DNA from: Deefgea salmonis
GTDB taxonomy: Bacteria; Pseudomonadota; Gammaproteobacteria; Burkholderiales; Chitinibacteraceae
DNA length: 64,000 bases
Assembly: GCF_020531905.1 (NCBI RefSeq)
Contig: NZ_JAJAWG010000008.1
Coordinates: 1 to 64,000 of the forward strand
Direction of reading: 5' to 3'
Below, one piece after another: positions 27,080 through 36,221 of this stretch (the first letter of the stretch is position 1; every line of letters starts with the position of its first letter). A program made the position numbers and the translations under genes. A model generated the notes under the pieces. That model made no database searches, was not told the DNA's origin, and saw only the letters and a list, made by a program, of their open reading frames with translations.

Positions 27080-27754
27080 ATGAGTATTATGTCTCGCGAA
27101 ACGCTGTCTTTAAACGACGAAATGCGTCAATATTTCCTCGATACCGCTTTGCGCGAACCGGCTATTTTAGGTGAATTGCGTGATTTTACTGCCCAACATC
27201 GGGTGGCAAAAATGCAGTTTGCACCAGAGCAAGGTGCGCTGTTGATTTTTTTATTGCGCCTAATTCGTGCTAAAAAATACCTCGAGGTGGGCACATTTAC
27301 CGGCTATAGCTCAATCGCTGCTGCGTTGGCGATGGGGCCAGAAGGGCGCGTGATTGCCTGCGATTTGGTCGAAGAATTTACCAAAATTGCCCAAGAATGG
27401 TGGAAAAAAGCCGGTGTTGAGCAGCAAATCACGCTTAAATTGCAAGCGGCGGTATTTTCCTTGGAGACCTTAGTCGCGGAAGGTCACTCAGGCACGTTTG
27501 ACTGCATGTTGATTGATGCCGATAAGCCGTTTTATCCAACATATTATGATTTTGCCTTGGAATTGGTGCGCCCGGGCGGTTTGATTATTTTAGATAATAT
27601 GTTTTTGGGTGGCCGTGTCGCTCATCCCAAGCCACATCATCCGGCCAGCGTGCAAATCTTGCATGATTTTAATCGGCAACTGCGTGATGATCCTCGTGTC
27701 GAGCACGCCATGTTGCCAGCGGGCGACGGGATGACATTGCTATTTAAACGTTGA
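27080..27754 (+). CDS. O-methyltransferase family 3 (SAM-dependent)
   Basis: Class I methyltransferase of 224 aa resembling catechol/caffeoyl-CoA O-methyltransferases. SAM-binding motif I is KKYLEVGTFTGYSSI; metal-binding and catalytic residues lie in FDCMLIDADKPFYPTYYD and LDNMFLGGRV. The substrate is unknown. The start is one of two close in-frame ATGs (27080 or 27089). It is a single gene with its own promoter and a bidirectional terminator after it. Confidence 0.9.
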   Translation: MSIMSRETLSLNDEMRQYFLDTALREPAILGELRDFTAQHRVAKMQFAPEQGALLIFLLRLIRAKKYLEVGTFTGYSSIAAALAMGPEGRVIACDLVEEFTKIAQEWWKKAGVEQQITLKLQAAVFSLETLVAEGHSGTFDCMLIDADKPFYPTYYDFALELVRPGGLIILDNMFLGGRVAHPKPHHPASVQILHDFNRQLRDDPRVEHAMLPAGDGMTLLFKR

Positions 27755-27784
27755 GTTTTTTGCTGAATAGAAAAAAGGAAGACA

Positions 27785-27822
27785 TAAAAAACCCTAGGGT
27801 ATATACCGCTAGGGCTTTTTTG
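27785..27822. terminator. Bidirectional terminator between convergent genes
   Basis: AAAAAACCCTAG and CTAGGGCTTTTTT form the stem with an inner GGTATATACC. It serves both the methyltransferase and the carbonic anhydrase gene. Confidence 0.85.
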
Positions 27823-27836
27823 TTAAGGGCTGTGGC

Positions 27837-28568
27837 TCAATACCAAGTTACTTGGCCATTACTGGTGTTGTACATTGCACCAACAATTTTGATTTTGCCT
27901 TGTTCTTCCATTTCTTTCAGAATCGGGCTCATTTGGCGGATTTTTTCAACCGTTTGCTGCACATTCAGTTCGGCCACATCTTGCACGAACTCATGATTGT
28001 GAGAGTTCCGCTCGCCAGTGGTTTTGGTGGCGTTGACTGCTGGCATCAGTTTATCGAGTAAACCGGTTAAATTGCCCATTTTTACGTTGTCGCACGCGCC
28101 TTTAATTGCGCCGCAGCTGGTGTGGCCCAGTACCACAATCGCGCGTGAACCGGCCACTTTAGCGGCATATTCAAGACTGCCCAAAATATCTTCGTTCACC
28201 GTGTTGCCTGCTACACGTGCCGTAAACAAATCGCCAATTCCTTGGTTAAACACTAATTCAGGTGCTGAGCGCGAATCAATGCACGATACCACGCTGGCCA
28301 GTGGATATTGGCCCAGCGCAGTTTGCGTGATTTGTTTTTTATAATCTGGGGTAATGGCTTTGCCTGCACTAAAGCGGGTATTGCCATTTTTAAGGATGGT
28401 AATGGCTTGCTCTGGCGTAATACTAGCTTGCACTGCCTTAGTCATCGTTTTGCCAACGGCATAGGGCTCTGGTTTCACTTCACCACCGTGATCATCGGCA
28501 GCCCAGGCCGAAGAAACGGCCAAAACCGACGATAAAACCAGAGGAAGTAGTAAGCGTTTAGTTTTCAT
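27837..28568 (-). CDS. Exported beta-class carbonic anhydrase
   Basis: Interconverts CO2 and bicarbonate. The 243-aa protein has beta-class zinc ligands: CxDSR (Cys96, Asp98, Arg100) and HxxC (His149, Cys152 in HTSCGAIKG). Unlike cytosolic beta-CAs it begins with a Sec signal peptide (to about residue 24, ending AWA), so it should work in the periplasm. The start at 28568 has GGAG at good spacing; an ATG two codons earlier is too close to that site. Confidence 0.93.
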   Translation of the reverse strand: MKTKRLLLPLVLSSVLAVSSAWAADDHGGEVKPEPYAVGKTMTKAVQASITPEQAITILKNGNTRFSAGKAITPDYKKQITQTALGQYPLASVVSCIDSRSAPELVFNQGIGDLFTARVAGNTVNEDILGSLEYAAKVAGSRAIVVLGHTSCGAIKGACDNVKMGNLTGLLDKLMPAVNATKTTGERNSHNHEFVQDVAELNVQQTVEKIRQMSPILKEMEEQGKIKIVGAMYNTSNGQVTWY

Positions 28569-28924
28569 ATCCATTAACTCCAGAAGTAAAAAATGAAATT
28601 ACGAGTAAATTTAATCGCTTTTGTCAGCAATTGTGGCAATAAGTCACTTTTTTCTGAGTATAGTTCCATTTTTTGCTGACATTTAACTTTACTAAAAACA
28701 AAGAATGGTCTTGAAATACAAAGATGCATCATGTGGTGCTTGGCTTTGCGTTCATCACTTTGATGAAGGGGATGACAGAGATTGGAGTAAGGGCCTGAAA
28801 AATACTTAAATCCTTAAAAACATTAAGGTTTTTCGTTTCGTAGCGAGACAAAAAACTCGCGGTTTAGCTCTGCATTCCAGCAAAAATCTGCGACAATGCG
28901 CGATTAGCCTTGTTTGTGATCAGC
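28569..28924. other. Intergenic region between carbonic anhydrase gene and ygiQ
   Basis: About 355 bases with no certain gene. A 34-codon open frame runs 28705-28809 on the plus strand (starts MVLKYKDASCGAWLC, His/Asp-rich end) with no clear ribosome site. Directly after its stop lies a hairpin with T-run at 28812-28833 (CCTTAA / TTAAGG then TTTTT). This could be a very small gene or a small RNA with a terminator, or chance. Confidence 0.35.
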
Positions 28925-31222
28925 ATGAATACCTCTCATTCCCCGATTTATGATTTGCCCGCAGGCGTGACGCCGCGTCAACCTGTACCTTTTTTGCCGA
29001 TGAGCCGCAAAGAAATGGATGCGCTAGGGTGGGATGAGTGCGACATTATTTTGGTCACTGGCGATGCCTACATTGATCATCCGAGTTTTGGGATGGCGCT
29101 GTTGGGGCGTTTACTCGAGGCGCAGGGTTTTCGCGTTGGCATTATTAGCCAACCCGATTGGACCTCGGCCGAGGCGTTTAAGCAGCTTGGCAAGCCGCGG
29201 CTGTATTTCGGTGTTACGTCGGGCAATATGGATTCGATGATTAACCGCTATACGGCGGATAAAAAGCCGCGCTCAGACGATGCCTACACCGCTGGCGGCA
29301 TGGCGGGCAAACGACCCGATCGCGCGCTAAATGTATATTGCCAACGTTGCCGCGAAGCCTATCCGGGCGTGCAAATTATGGCGGGCGGCATCGAGGCCAG
29401 CTTGCGCCGTATCGCGCAATACGATTATTGGAGCGATAAAATCCGCCAATCGGCGCTGATTTATTCTAAAGCCGATCTTTTACTGTTCGGCAATGCCGAG
29501 CGCGCCTTGGTTGAAGTCACGCAGCGCGTTGCCGCCGGCGAAAAAATGAGCGAAATCCGCGATGTACGCGGTACGGCTTTTTTAGCGCCAAAAGGCTGGT
29601 TGCCTGCCGGTTGGGTTGAGCTGGATTCGTCGGTAGTGGATATTCCAGGCAAGGTTGATCAACATATCAACCCGTATGCGACTGAAGAAGATAAACAGCA
29701 AGGCGTTGAAGGCAATACTCCCGACTCCCCAATCCCAACTCCCCAAGTTATCCAGATGGTTTCTCGTGAAGCGCGCCTTGCTGCGCGCCGCGAAGTGCGC
29801 GGCCGCACGGTGATTCGGATTCCGTCGTTTGAAACGGTCACCTATGACCCAGTCAGCTACGCGCATGCCAGCCGCACCTTGCATTTGGAATCCAATCCGG
29901 GTAATGCCCGCGCCTTGGTGCAGCAACATGGTGAACGAGATGTGTGGATGAATCCGCCGCCGATTCCACTAGAAACGGCGGAGATGGATTACGCCTTTGA
30001 TCAATACTTTGCGCGCAATCCGCATCCGAGCTACGGCCAGCAGGTGATTCCAGCGTGGGATATGATCCGGTTTTCGATCAATATCATGCGCGGCTGTTTT
30101 GGCGGCTGTACGTTCTGCTCCATCACCGAGCACGAGGGGCGGATTATTCAAAGCCGTAGTGAAGGCTCGGTATTGCGCGAGATTGAAGAAATCCGCGATA
30201 AAACTGCGGGCTTTACTGGGCATATTTCCGATTTGGGTGGGCCGACGGCGAATATGTATCGCTTGGCGTGTAAAGACCCAAAAATCGAAAAATCTTGTCG
30301 CCGCTTAAGCTGTGTTTATCCCGGTATTTGCGAGAATTTAAACACCGATCACAGCAGCCTAATTCAGCTGTATCGCAAAGCGCGTAAGATTCCGGGCGTG
30401 AAAAAAATTACCATTGGCTCGGGTTTGCGTTACGACTTGGCCGTGACGCAACCGGAATACGTCAAAGAATTGGTCACGCATCATGTGTCGGGCTATTTAA
30501 AAATCGCACCGGAGCATACCGAAGAAGGCCCGTTGTCCAAAATGATGAAGCCGGGCATCGGCACCTTTGAAAAATTCAAAGCGATGTTTGATAAATTTAG
30601 CGCTGAAGCCGGCAAGCGGCAGTATTTAATTCCTTACTTTATCGCCGCGCATCCGGGAACGTCGGATGAAGACATGCTGAACTTGGCGCTGTGGCTGAAG
30701 AAAAACGATTTCCGCCCCGACCAAGTGCAAGCGTTTACGCCAACGCCGATGGCAATGGCCACGACGATGTGGCATACCAAGCGCAATCCATTGAAGAAAA
30801 TTCATCGCAGCTCGGAAAAAGTCGACGTGATTCGTGATGAAAAACGCCGTAAAGCGCATAAAGCGTTCTTGCGTTATCACGATCCAAAAAACTGGCCGCT
30901 ACTACGCGAAACGCTGCGCGAGATGGGCCGTGCTGATTTGATTGGCAATAGCCCGAAACAGCTGATTCCAATGGAGTCGCCCGAAGAGCGCGCGATGCAA
31001 GCCCGACCGGTGCCGAAGGGCAATGCGCGTGGTGGCGGTGGCCCGGGTTCGGTTGGTAAAATACCCAATAGGAGTAATGGCGCGCGTACTACGACAAACA
31101 ACGGTCAGCGAGCAATACCCCGTGGCGTTACGGCAGGAAAACCCAAAGCAGCGGCGACGGCTAACCGCCCGCAATCGGCTAAACCGAGTACCACATTAGT
31201 GAAAAAACCACGCGCTCGTTAG
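28925..31222 (+). CDS. ygiQ: YgiQ family radical SAM protein
   Basis: Large radical-SAM enzyme of unknown reaction, 765 aa. The N-terminal region is B12-binding-like ([17 protein letters not shown]), and the radical-SAM cluster is CX3CX2C (Cys391, Cys395, Cys398 in [10 protein letters not shown]). The C-terminus is Gly/Arg/Lys/Pro-rich, low complexity and probably disordered (about 700-765). I take the ATG at 28925; upstream TTG and GTG codons are in frame. Confidence 0.93.
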   Translation: MNTSHSPIYDLPAGVTPRQPVPFLPMSRKEMDALGWDECDIILVTGDAYIDHPSFGMALLGRLLEAQGFRVGIISQPDWTSAEAFKQLGKPRLYFGVTSGNMDSMINRYTADKKPRSDDAYTAGGMAGKRPDRALNVYCQRCREAYPGVQIMAGGIEASLRRIAQYDYWSDKIRQSALIYSKADLLLFGNAERALVEVTQRVAAGEKMSEIRDVRGTAFLAPKGWLPAGWVELDSSVVDIPGKVDQHINPYATEEDKQQGVEGNTPDSPIPTPQVIQMVSREARLAARREVRGRTVIRIPSFETVTYDPVSYAHASRTLHLESNPGNARALVQQHGERDVWMNPPPIPLETAEMDYAFDQYFARNPHPSYGQQVIPAWDMIRFSINIMRGCFGGCTFCSITEHEGRIIQSRSEGSVLREIEEIRDKTAGFTGHISDLGGPTANMYRLACKDPKIEKSCRRLSCVYPGICENLNTDHSSLIQLYRKARKIPGVKKITIGSGLRYDLAVTQPEYVKELVTHHVSGYLKIAPEHTEEGPLSKMMKPGIGTFEKFKAMFDKFSAEAGKRQYLIPYFIAAHPGTSDEDMLNLALWLKKNDFRPDQVQAFTPTPMAMATTMWHTKRNPLKKIHRSSEKVDVIRDEKRRKAHKAFLRYHDPKNWPLLRETLREMGRADLIGNSPKQLIPMESPEERAMQARPVPKGNARGGGGPGSVGKIPNRSNGARTTTNNGQRAIPRGVTAGKPKAAATANRPQSAKPSTTLVKKPRAR

Positions 31223-31233
31223 CATCGGGAAGC

Positions 31234-31266
31234 GCTCAGCCACGAGTGATGGATTGGTGGCTGAGC
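31234..31266. terminator. Hairpin downstream of ygiQ
   Basis: Ten-base stem GCTCAGCCAC / GTGGCTGAGC with a 13-base loop and no T-run. It lies between the ygiQ stop and the 3' end of the gene split by the transposon, and may act as a terminator for both. Confidence 0.45.
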
Positions 31267-31282
31267 GTGCAAACTCAGCGTT

Positions 31283-31345
31283 TCAACACGAGATACTGGC
31301 AAAAGCGCTGGCATGTAGGTCGAGAAAATCCGCTGCGGCGGTTTT
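31283..31345 (-). pseudogene. 3' part of small host gene split by the transposon
   Basis: Reading minus strand from the target duplication AAAAC (31341-31345), the frame continues as AAADFLDLHASAFASISC then TGA at 31283. It joins in frame with the 5' part at 35882-36087 once the transposon and one copy of the duplication are removed. The rebuilt product would have 87 residues. Confidence 0.7.
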
Positions 31346-31383
31346 GGGGTTTAGGGAGCAATGGAACAGAAAGTGAACTTAAG
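31346..31383 (+). repeat. Left terminal inverted repeat of the transposon
   Basis: Begins GGGGTTTAGGG and ends AACTTAAG. The resolvase stop codon (31379-31381) lies inside it. One base differs from the right repeat at position 31. Confidence 0.96.
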
Positions 31384-31966
31384 CCTCAATTATTCCAGTA
31401 TGAGCATCAAGTCTTGCCAGTGTATCAATCAGCGTTGTCCGTTTTACCCCAAAATTCCGGCACACCGCAGCCTTGGACATTCCGCCTTTTAGCGCAACCA
31501 GAATAGCTTCCAGCTTTTCACCTGCAATTGAGGGAGGCCTGCCGCCAACACGGCCACGACGCCGAGCCGCCGCCAGTCCAGCTACAACGCGCTCCTTGGT
31601 TAAGGCGCGCTCGTATTGAGCCAGAGCACCAAAGACATGAAACAGCAATTCTCCCGATGCGGTTGTGGTGTCCATGCCTTCAGTGAGAGAACGAAAAGCA
31701 ACCTGCTTTTCCTTTAGTGTATTCACGATGGTCAGCAGGTGCGGCAACGACCGGCCAAGACGATCCAGTTTCCAGACCACCAACACATCTCCAGGGCAAA
31801 CGAAGGCCAGAGCTTCGGCCAATCCTGGACGATCATCTTTTGCACCTGAAGCATGATCTTCAAACAAGTGGCGTGCATCAACCCCTGCCGCCAGCAGTGC
31901 ATCACGTTGCAAGTCGGTAGTTTGGCGATCTGATTCAGATGAAACCCGCATGTAGCCCACAAACAT
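31379..31966 (-). CDS. tnpR: Transposon serine resolvase TnpR
   Basis: Site-specific recombinase of 195 aa that resolves cointegrates of replicative transposition. The catalytic domain starts MFVGYMRVSS with nucleophile Ser9 by alignment to Tn3 resolvase (YARVS). The motifs VWKLDRLGRS and GELLFHVFGALAQYER follow. A C-terminal helix-turn-helix contains KAAVCRNFGVKRTTLIDTL. The gene is transcribed towards the left end, and its stop lies inside the terminal repeat. Confidence 0.95.
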   Translation of the reverse strand: MFVGYMRVSSESDRQTTDLQRDALLAAGVDARHLFEDHASGAKDDRPGLAEALAFVCPGDVLVVWKLDRLGRSLPHLLTIVNTLKEKQVAFRSLTEGMDTTTASGELLFHVFGALAQYERALTKERVVAGLAAARRRGRVGGRPPSIAGEKLEAILVALKGGMSKAAVCRNFGVKRTTLIDTLARLDAHTGIIEA

Positions 31967-32177
31967 ATACGAAAAACCTCACTTTCAGTATTTCCGTACA
32001 ATAGCAGATTGCGACATAGTTTTCCGTACATTTTTTCCTATTTAATTGGCGGTTTCTCCTCTCATTTTCATCGGACATCGTAACCAGTCGGCAAACAAGT
32101 GTTATCCGACACTTTGACATTGCATTTATGGGTGTATAGGTGTAAAAACACATAAACACAATCAACGGAGGTGCACC
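31967..32177. promoter_or_regulatory. Putative res site and divergent promoter region
   Basis: Gap between tnpR and the antitoxin gene, where Tn3-family elements usually keep res. It has two direct copies of TTTCCGTACA (about 32 bases apart, 31992-32032) and opposed copies of a TCGGA/TCCGA core (about 32068-32073 in ATCGGACATCG and about 32104-32111 in TTATCCGACA). The exact resolvase subsites are not defined by sequence alone. Confidence 0.6.
32114..32159 (+). promoter_or_regulatory. Promoter and palindromic operator of the toxin-antitoxin operon
   Basis: A perfect -35 TTGACA (32114-32119) is followed 15 bases later by TATAGG. Over the -10 lies an inverted repeat GTGTATAGGTGT / ACACATAAACAC (32132-32143, 32148-32159). 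RHH antitoxins commonly bind such palindromes to repress their own operon; binding here is inference. Confidence 0.6.
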
Positions 32178-32417
32178 ATGCAAACCACTCGCTGGAATGT
32201 GGCGGTTTCTGCCACGACCGACCAAGCTTTACGTATGTTTCTTGCCAGCCAAGGGCGCGGCAGAAAGGGCGACTTGTCGCGCTTCATCGAAGATGCAGTA
32301 CAAGCGCATATTTTGGAGTTGACCGCTGAACAAGCCAAAGCGGCTAATGCCAATGTCAGCGAGACTGAATTAGACTCAATGGTTGATGAAGCACTTGATT
32401 GGGCACGTCAAAGTTAA
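32178..32417 (+). CDS. Ribbon-helix-helix antitoxin
   Basis: Antitoxin of 79 aa. The N-terminal half (WNVAVSATTDQALRMFLAS, then KGDLSRFIEDAVQ) fits a RHH DNA-binding fold; the C-terminal half (about 50-79) is acidic and likely wraps the toxin. GGAGG lies six bases before the ATG. Its stop overlaps the toxin start as TAATG. Confidence 0.85.
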   Translation: MQTTRWNVAVSATTDQALRMFLASQGRGRKGDLSRFIEDAVQAHILELTAEQAKAANANVSETELDSMVDEALDWARQS

Positions 32418-32827
32418 TGCGCGTCGTTTTGGATAGCAATATTTTGTTCAGTGCATTGATTTCTCCGCACGGTGCACCCGATATGATTTATCGGGCCTGG
32501 CGTGCCGCACGTTTTGAGCTTGTGACTTCGCGGGTGCAACTGGATGAAATCCGCCGCGCCAGCCGATACTCAAAACTGCAAGCGGTATTGCAACCGGCCA
32601 AAGTGGGGGCAATGCTCAATAATTTGCAACGCGCTATTGTTCTGGAGCGATTAACCATTGAGCACGAAGCCGACGATCCCGATGATGCATTTTTACTGGC
32701 GATGGCACTGGCAGGCGATGTGGATTATTTGGTTACCGGTGATCGGCGTGCTGGATTATTGCAGCGAGGCCACATCGGACGGACAAGAATTGTAACCCCT
32801 GCTGTTTTTTGTGCGGAGACGTTGTAA
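32417..32827 (+). CDS. PIN-domain toxin
   Basis: Putative ribonuclease toxin of 136 aa of the PIN_3 type. The acidic residues of the PIN active site are visible: Asp6 in RVVLDSN, Glu in QLDEI, Asp in DPDDAFLL and Asp in VTGDRR. The start is the ATG that overlaps the antitoxin stop. The pair lies directly before tnpA (three bases), so toxin, antitoxin and transposase may share a transcript. RHH/PIN pairs in this position are known from other Tn3-family transposons. Confidence 0.88.
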   Translation: MRVVLDSNILFSALISPHGAPDMIYRAWRAARFELVTSRVQLDEIRRASRYSKLQAVLQPAKVGAMLNNLQRAIVLERLTIEHEADDPDDAFLLAMALAGDVDYLVTGDRRAGLLQRGHIGRTRIVTPAVFCAETL

Positions 32828-32830
32828 TCA

Positions 32831-35827
32831 ATGCCAGTTGGCTTTCTAACTCAAGAACAACGCGATGGCTTTGGCCGTTATGTCGGCTCACCCAGTTGCG
32901 AAGAGTTGGAACGCTACTTTCATTTGAGTGATGACGACCACAATAATCTGCGGCCTTTGCGGGGTAATCATAACCGACTCGGCTATGCAACACAGCTCAC
33001 CAGCGTTCGTTATCTGGGCACATTTCCCGACGATTTTTCAGCGGTACCACTTGCCGTTATTCAGTTGCTTGGCCGTCAGCTAAACATTGCAGATATTGCC
33101 TGCATTAAAGATTATGCAGACACCCGACAACGATTACGGCATCTCACTGAGATTCAGAATCTCTATGGCTATCGTTACTTTGCCGATCGTAGTGTTGGTT
33201 TTCGTTTGAGCCGGTGGTTGTACGCACTGTGCTGGACGGGGACTGACCGACCAAGCGTGCTATTTGAACGTGCCACAACTTGGCTACTCACACACAAAGT
33301 CTTGTTGCCCGGCGTTAGTGTATTGGAGCGCTTTATCGCCCAATTACGCAGTCGGGTTGAGGAACGTCTTTGGTACACGCTGGGGCGCAGCGTGACCGAG
33401 CAACAACGCCAGCAACTATTAAAACTGCTGACTGTTGAAGAGGGCAATCGCGGCTCACGATTGGATCAGATCCGTTCTGGCCCCGTCATGGTGAGCGGCC
33501 CTTCACTAGTAAAAGCATTGCTCCGACTTGATGAAGTACGCGGTTTCGGCATTACGCTGCCAGCCGCAGCGCATATTCCGCCCAGTCGAATTGCGGCTTT
33601 GGCACGATTCGCCAACACAGCCAAAGTGACTGCGATTAACCGATTACCACCGGCTAGACAGTTGGCCACACTGGTGGCTTTCGCTGTTTGCCTTGAAGCG
33701 ACATCGCATGATGATGCGCTGGAAGTTTTAGAAGCCCTGTTACGCGACATTTTTAGCCGTGCGGAAAATGCGGATAAAAAAGCACGCCTGCGGTCGCTGA
33801 AAGATTTGGATCGCTCAGCGGCCACGCTGGCCGTTGCCTGCCAGATGGTGTTGGATGCATCCATTGCCGATGGTGCATTGCGCACCGAATTATTTACCAG
33901 TTTGCCACGTGCCGAATTAGAAAAAGCCTTGGAAGAAGTTAATGCACTCATTCGCCCGGCCAATGATGTATTCCTTCATGCGCTGGACGACCGTTATCGC
34001 AGTGTCCGTCGCTTCCTGCCGGACTTATTGGCTCGCTTGCATTTCGGTGCCAATCCAACGGGTAAAGCCGTCGTTGCGGGTCTGGAATGGCTACACAAAA
34101 ACCTGAAGCGCAAACAGGCAGAAAGCGATGCACCACAAGATGTGGTGGGTAAGTCTTGGAAAAAGCATATATTTGGTAAAGACGGTGCGCTGGATATGCG
34201 CGCCTATGTATTTTGCGTACTCGATGAACTACGCACGGCCTTATGCCGTCGGGATGTGTATGTCACACCCAGTTGGCGCTATGCCGACCCACGTCTTGGT
34301 TTGCTCGATGGTGCGGAATGGCTGGCGGCACGCCCCATTGTATGTCGATCACTGGGCTTGACCATCGAAGCCAAGCCCACGTTGGACGCATTCATCGCAG
34401 AAGTAGATGCGACTTGGCTGGCGGTTGCAAAACGCTTGCCAGAGAATCCAGCCATTCAGCTGACCGAAACCGACAATGGCAAGACCGAATTATCACTTGG
34501 GGCGTTAGACAAACTGGACGAACCACCCTCTTTGTTGCAACTGCGTGCCGCAGTAGCCGATTTGATGCCACGTGTCGATCTGCCGGAGATTTTGCTGGAA
34601 GTAGCAGCACGTACAGGTTTTACCAGTGCCTTTGCGCATGTTTCCGAACGCAATGCCCGTGCCGATAACTTTGCCACCAGCTTATGCGCGGTCTTGCTGG
34701 GAGATGCTTGCAATACCGGGCTGGAGCCATTGATTCGAGCAGACATACCGGCCTTACGGCGTGATCGGCTGTCTTGGGTGAGCCAAAATTATATTCGTGA
34801 TGACACCTTGGCCGCAGCCAATGCCATTTTGGTTTCAATGCAGAGCCAACTTGAATTGGCTCAAACGTGGGGTGGTGGTGAAGTCGCTTCTGCCGATGGC
34901 ATGCGCTTTGTCGTGCCGGTGCGCACCGTTCATTCAGGTCCCAATCCGAAGTATTTTGGTTCGGGTCGAGGCGTGACCTGGTACAACATGATTTCAGATC
35001 AGTTTTCAGGGATAAATGCCATCACCGTACTAGGCACGTTGCGAGACAGCCTGGTTTTGCTGGCCGTGGTACTCGAACAGCAAACCGAATTACAACCAAC
35101 CCAAATCATGACCGACACCGGCGCTTACAGCGATGTGGTTTTTGGCCTGTTTCGTCTGTTGGGCTACCACTTTAGCCCACGATTGGCCGATGTAGGTGGC
35201 ACCCGCTTTTGGCGCTCGCGTCCAGATGCGGACTATGGCCAACTCAATGGGCTGGCCAAACAATCGGTCAAATTGGAGCTGATTACTGAACATTGGGATG
35301 ACTTGTTACGGCTGGCCGGCTCGCTCAAGCTTGGCCGCATTCCGGCCACCGGCATTATGCGCACTTTGCAAACTGGGGATAGACCAACCCGCTTGGCGCA
35401 AGCTCTGGCCGAATTTGGTCGGCTGGAAAAAACGCTGCATATGCTGACCTACATTGATGATGAATCAAAACGCCGTGCCACACTGACTCAGCTCAATCGA
35501 GGAGAAAGCCGACATAGTTTGGCGCGTGCGGTATTTCACGGAAAACGGGGTGAGTTACGCCAGCGTTATCGTGAAGGCCAAGAAGACCAACTGAGTGCGT
35601 TGGGTTTAGTGGTCAATATGATTGTGCTGTGGAATACGATTTATATGACGGCGGCACTGAAACAGCTCAAACAACAAGGCTACCCGATGCTGGATGCAGA
35701 CGTCGCACGGTTGTCACCGTTGGGCTGGGAGCATATCAATATGCTGGGGCGGTATTCATTTGCAGTGCCAGATGAAGTTGCACGGGGCGAGCTTCGACCG
35801 CTAAGAAATCCAGCAGATGATTTGTAA
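32831..35827 (+). CDS. tnpA: Tn3-family transposase TnpA
   Basis: Replicative DDE transposase of 998 aa, the full family length. The N-terminal region (DUF4158-type, about 1-170) binds the ends; the C-terminal catalytic domain carries Asp689 (SADGMRF), Asp762 (MTDTGAYSD) and Glu967 (GWEHINMLGRYSF). The frame is intact, so the element is probably autonomous. The stop lies 16 bases before the right inverted repeat. Confidence 0.97.
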   Translation: MPVGFLTQEQRDGFGRYVGSPSCEELERYFHLSDDDHNNLRPLRGNHNRLGYATQLTSVRYLGTFPDDFSAVPLAVIQLLGRQLNIADIACIKDYADTRQRLRHLTEIQNLYGYRYFADRSVGFRLSRWLYALCWTGTDRPSVLFERATTWLLTHKVLLPGVSVLERFIAQLRSRVEERLWYTLGRSVTEQQRQQLLKLLTVEEGNRGSRLDQIRSGPVMVSGPSLVKALLRLDEVRGFGITLPAAAHIPPSRIAALARFANTAKVTAINRLPPARQLATLVAFAVCLEATSHDDALEVLEALLRDIFSRAENADKKARLRSLKDLDRSAATLAVACQMVLDASIADGALRTELFTSLPRAELEKALEEVNALIRPANDVFLHALDDRYRSVRRFLPDLLARLHFGANPTGKAVVAGLEWLHKNLKRKQAESDAPQDVVGKSWKKHIFGKDGALDMRAYVFCVLDELRTALCRRDVYVTPSWRYADPRLGLLDGAEWLAARPIVCRSLGLTIEAKPTLDAFIAEVDATWLAVAKRLPENPAIQLTETDNGKTELSLGALDKLDEPPSLLQLRAAVADLMPRVDLPEILLEVAARTGFTSAFAHVSERNARADNFATSLCAVLLGDACNTGLEPLIRADIPALRRDRLSWVSQNYIRDDTLAAANAILVSMQSQLELAQTWGGGEVASADGMRFVVPVRTVHSGPNPKYFGSGRGVTWYNMISDQFSGINAITVLGTLRDSLVLLAVVLEQQTELQPTQIMTDTGAYSDVVFGLFRLLGYHFSPRLADVGGTRFWRSRPDADYGQLNGLAKQSVKLELITEHWDDLLRLAGSLKLGRIPATGIMRTLQTGDRPTRLAQALAEFGRLEKTLHMLTYIDDESKRRATLTQLNRGESRHSLARAVFHGKRGELRQRYREGQEDQLSALGLVVNMIVLWNTIYMTAALKQLKQQGYPMLDADVARLSPLGWEHINMLGRYSFAVPDEVARGELRPLRNPADDL

Positions 35828-35843
35828 TGGCTCAAGAAAAAGC

Positions 35844-35881
35844 CTTAAGTACACTTTCTGTTCCATTGCTCCCTAAACCCC
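35844..35881 (-). repeat. Right terminal inverted repeat of the transposon
   Basis: Inverse of 31346-31383 with one mismatch over 38 bases. It is followed by the GTTTT target duplication at 35882-35886. Confidence 0.96.
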
Positions 35882-36087
35882 GTTTTGCTGCTAAAGATGG
35901 ACGGTGTGGTTTGATTGGCTTCACGCAGCATCGCCACCAAATCGGCATCGTCAGTGAAGGCCATTTTTTTGCCAAATAAAATCAGCCAATCACCGTGCAC
36001 TTCAACGATGCGGGCATGCAGTTGTGGCGCTTGATCGCGTGCTTCTGGCAGGGTGTAAAGATTAATACCTTGAAATTGAATGGTCAT
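35882..36087 (-). pseudogene. 5' part of small host gene split by the transposon
   Basis: Starts MTIQFQGINLYTLPEARDQ and continues HARIVEVHGDWLILFGKKMA to TTPSIFSSKT, where the transposon begins. I do not recognise the family; the sequence looks like a soluble, conserved small protein. As it stands the frame runs a few codons into the transposon (GFREQWNRKCT). Removing the element restores an 87-residue frame with the 31283-31345 part. No strong ribosome site is visible. Confidence 0.7.
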
Positions 36088-36221
36088 TGGAAAGGATGGA
36101 TTCGTCGTTAATAAGCACGATCTTGCCGTGACTGGCTGATTTTGGCTATTGCGGATTTAAAAATAAGATCTGGCGCTGAGCGAGTATCATCAAAGCGATC
36201 TTGAAGTTTATTGGAGTGATT

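Larger units (their letters stand above)
31346..35881. mobile_element. Complete Tn3-family transposon with toxin-antitoxin genes
   Basis: A 4536-bp unit bounded by 38-bp terminal inverted repeats starting GGGGTTTAGGGAGCAATGGA (31346-31383 and 35844-35881) that differ at one base. Both sides carry the 5-bp direct repeat GTTTT (31341-31345 and 35882-35886), the target duplication typical of Tn3 elements. Contents: serine resolvase (minus), res/promoter region, RHH antitoxin, PIN toxin and DDE transposase (plus). No other cargo. The intact ends, the near-identical repeats and the perfect duplication suggest a recent insertion. It interrupts a small host gene. Confidence 0.96.
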
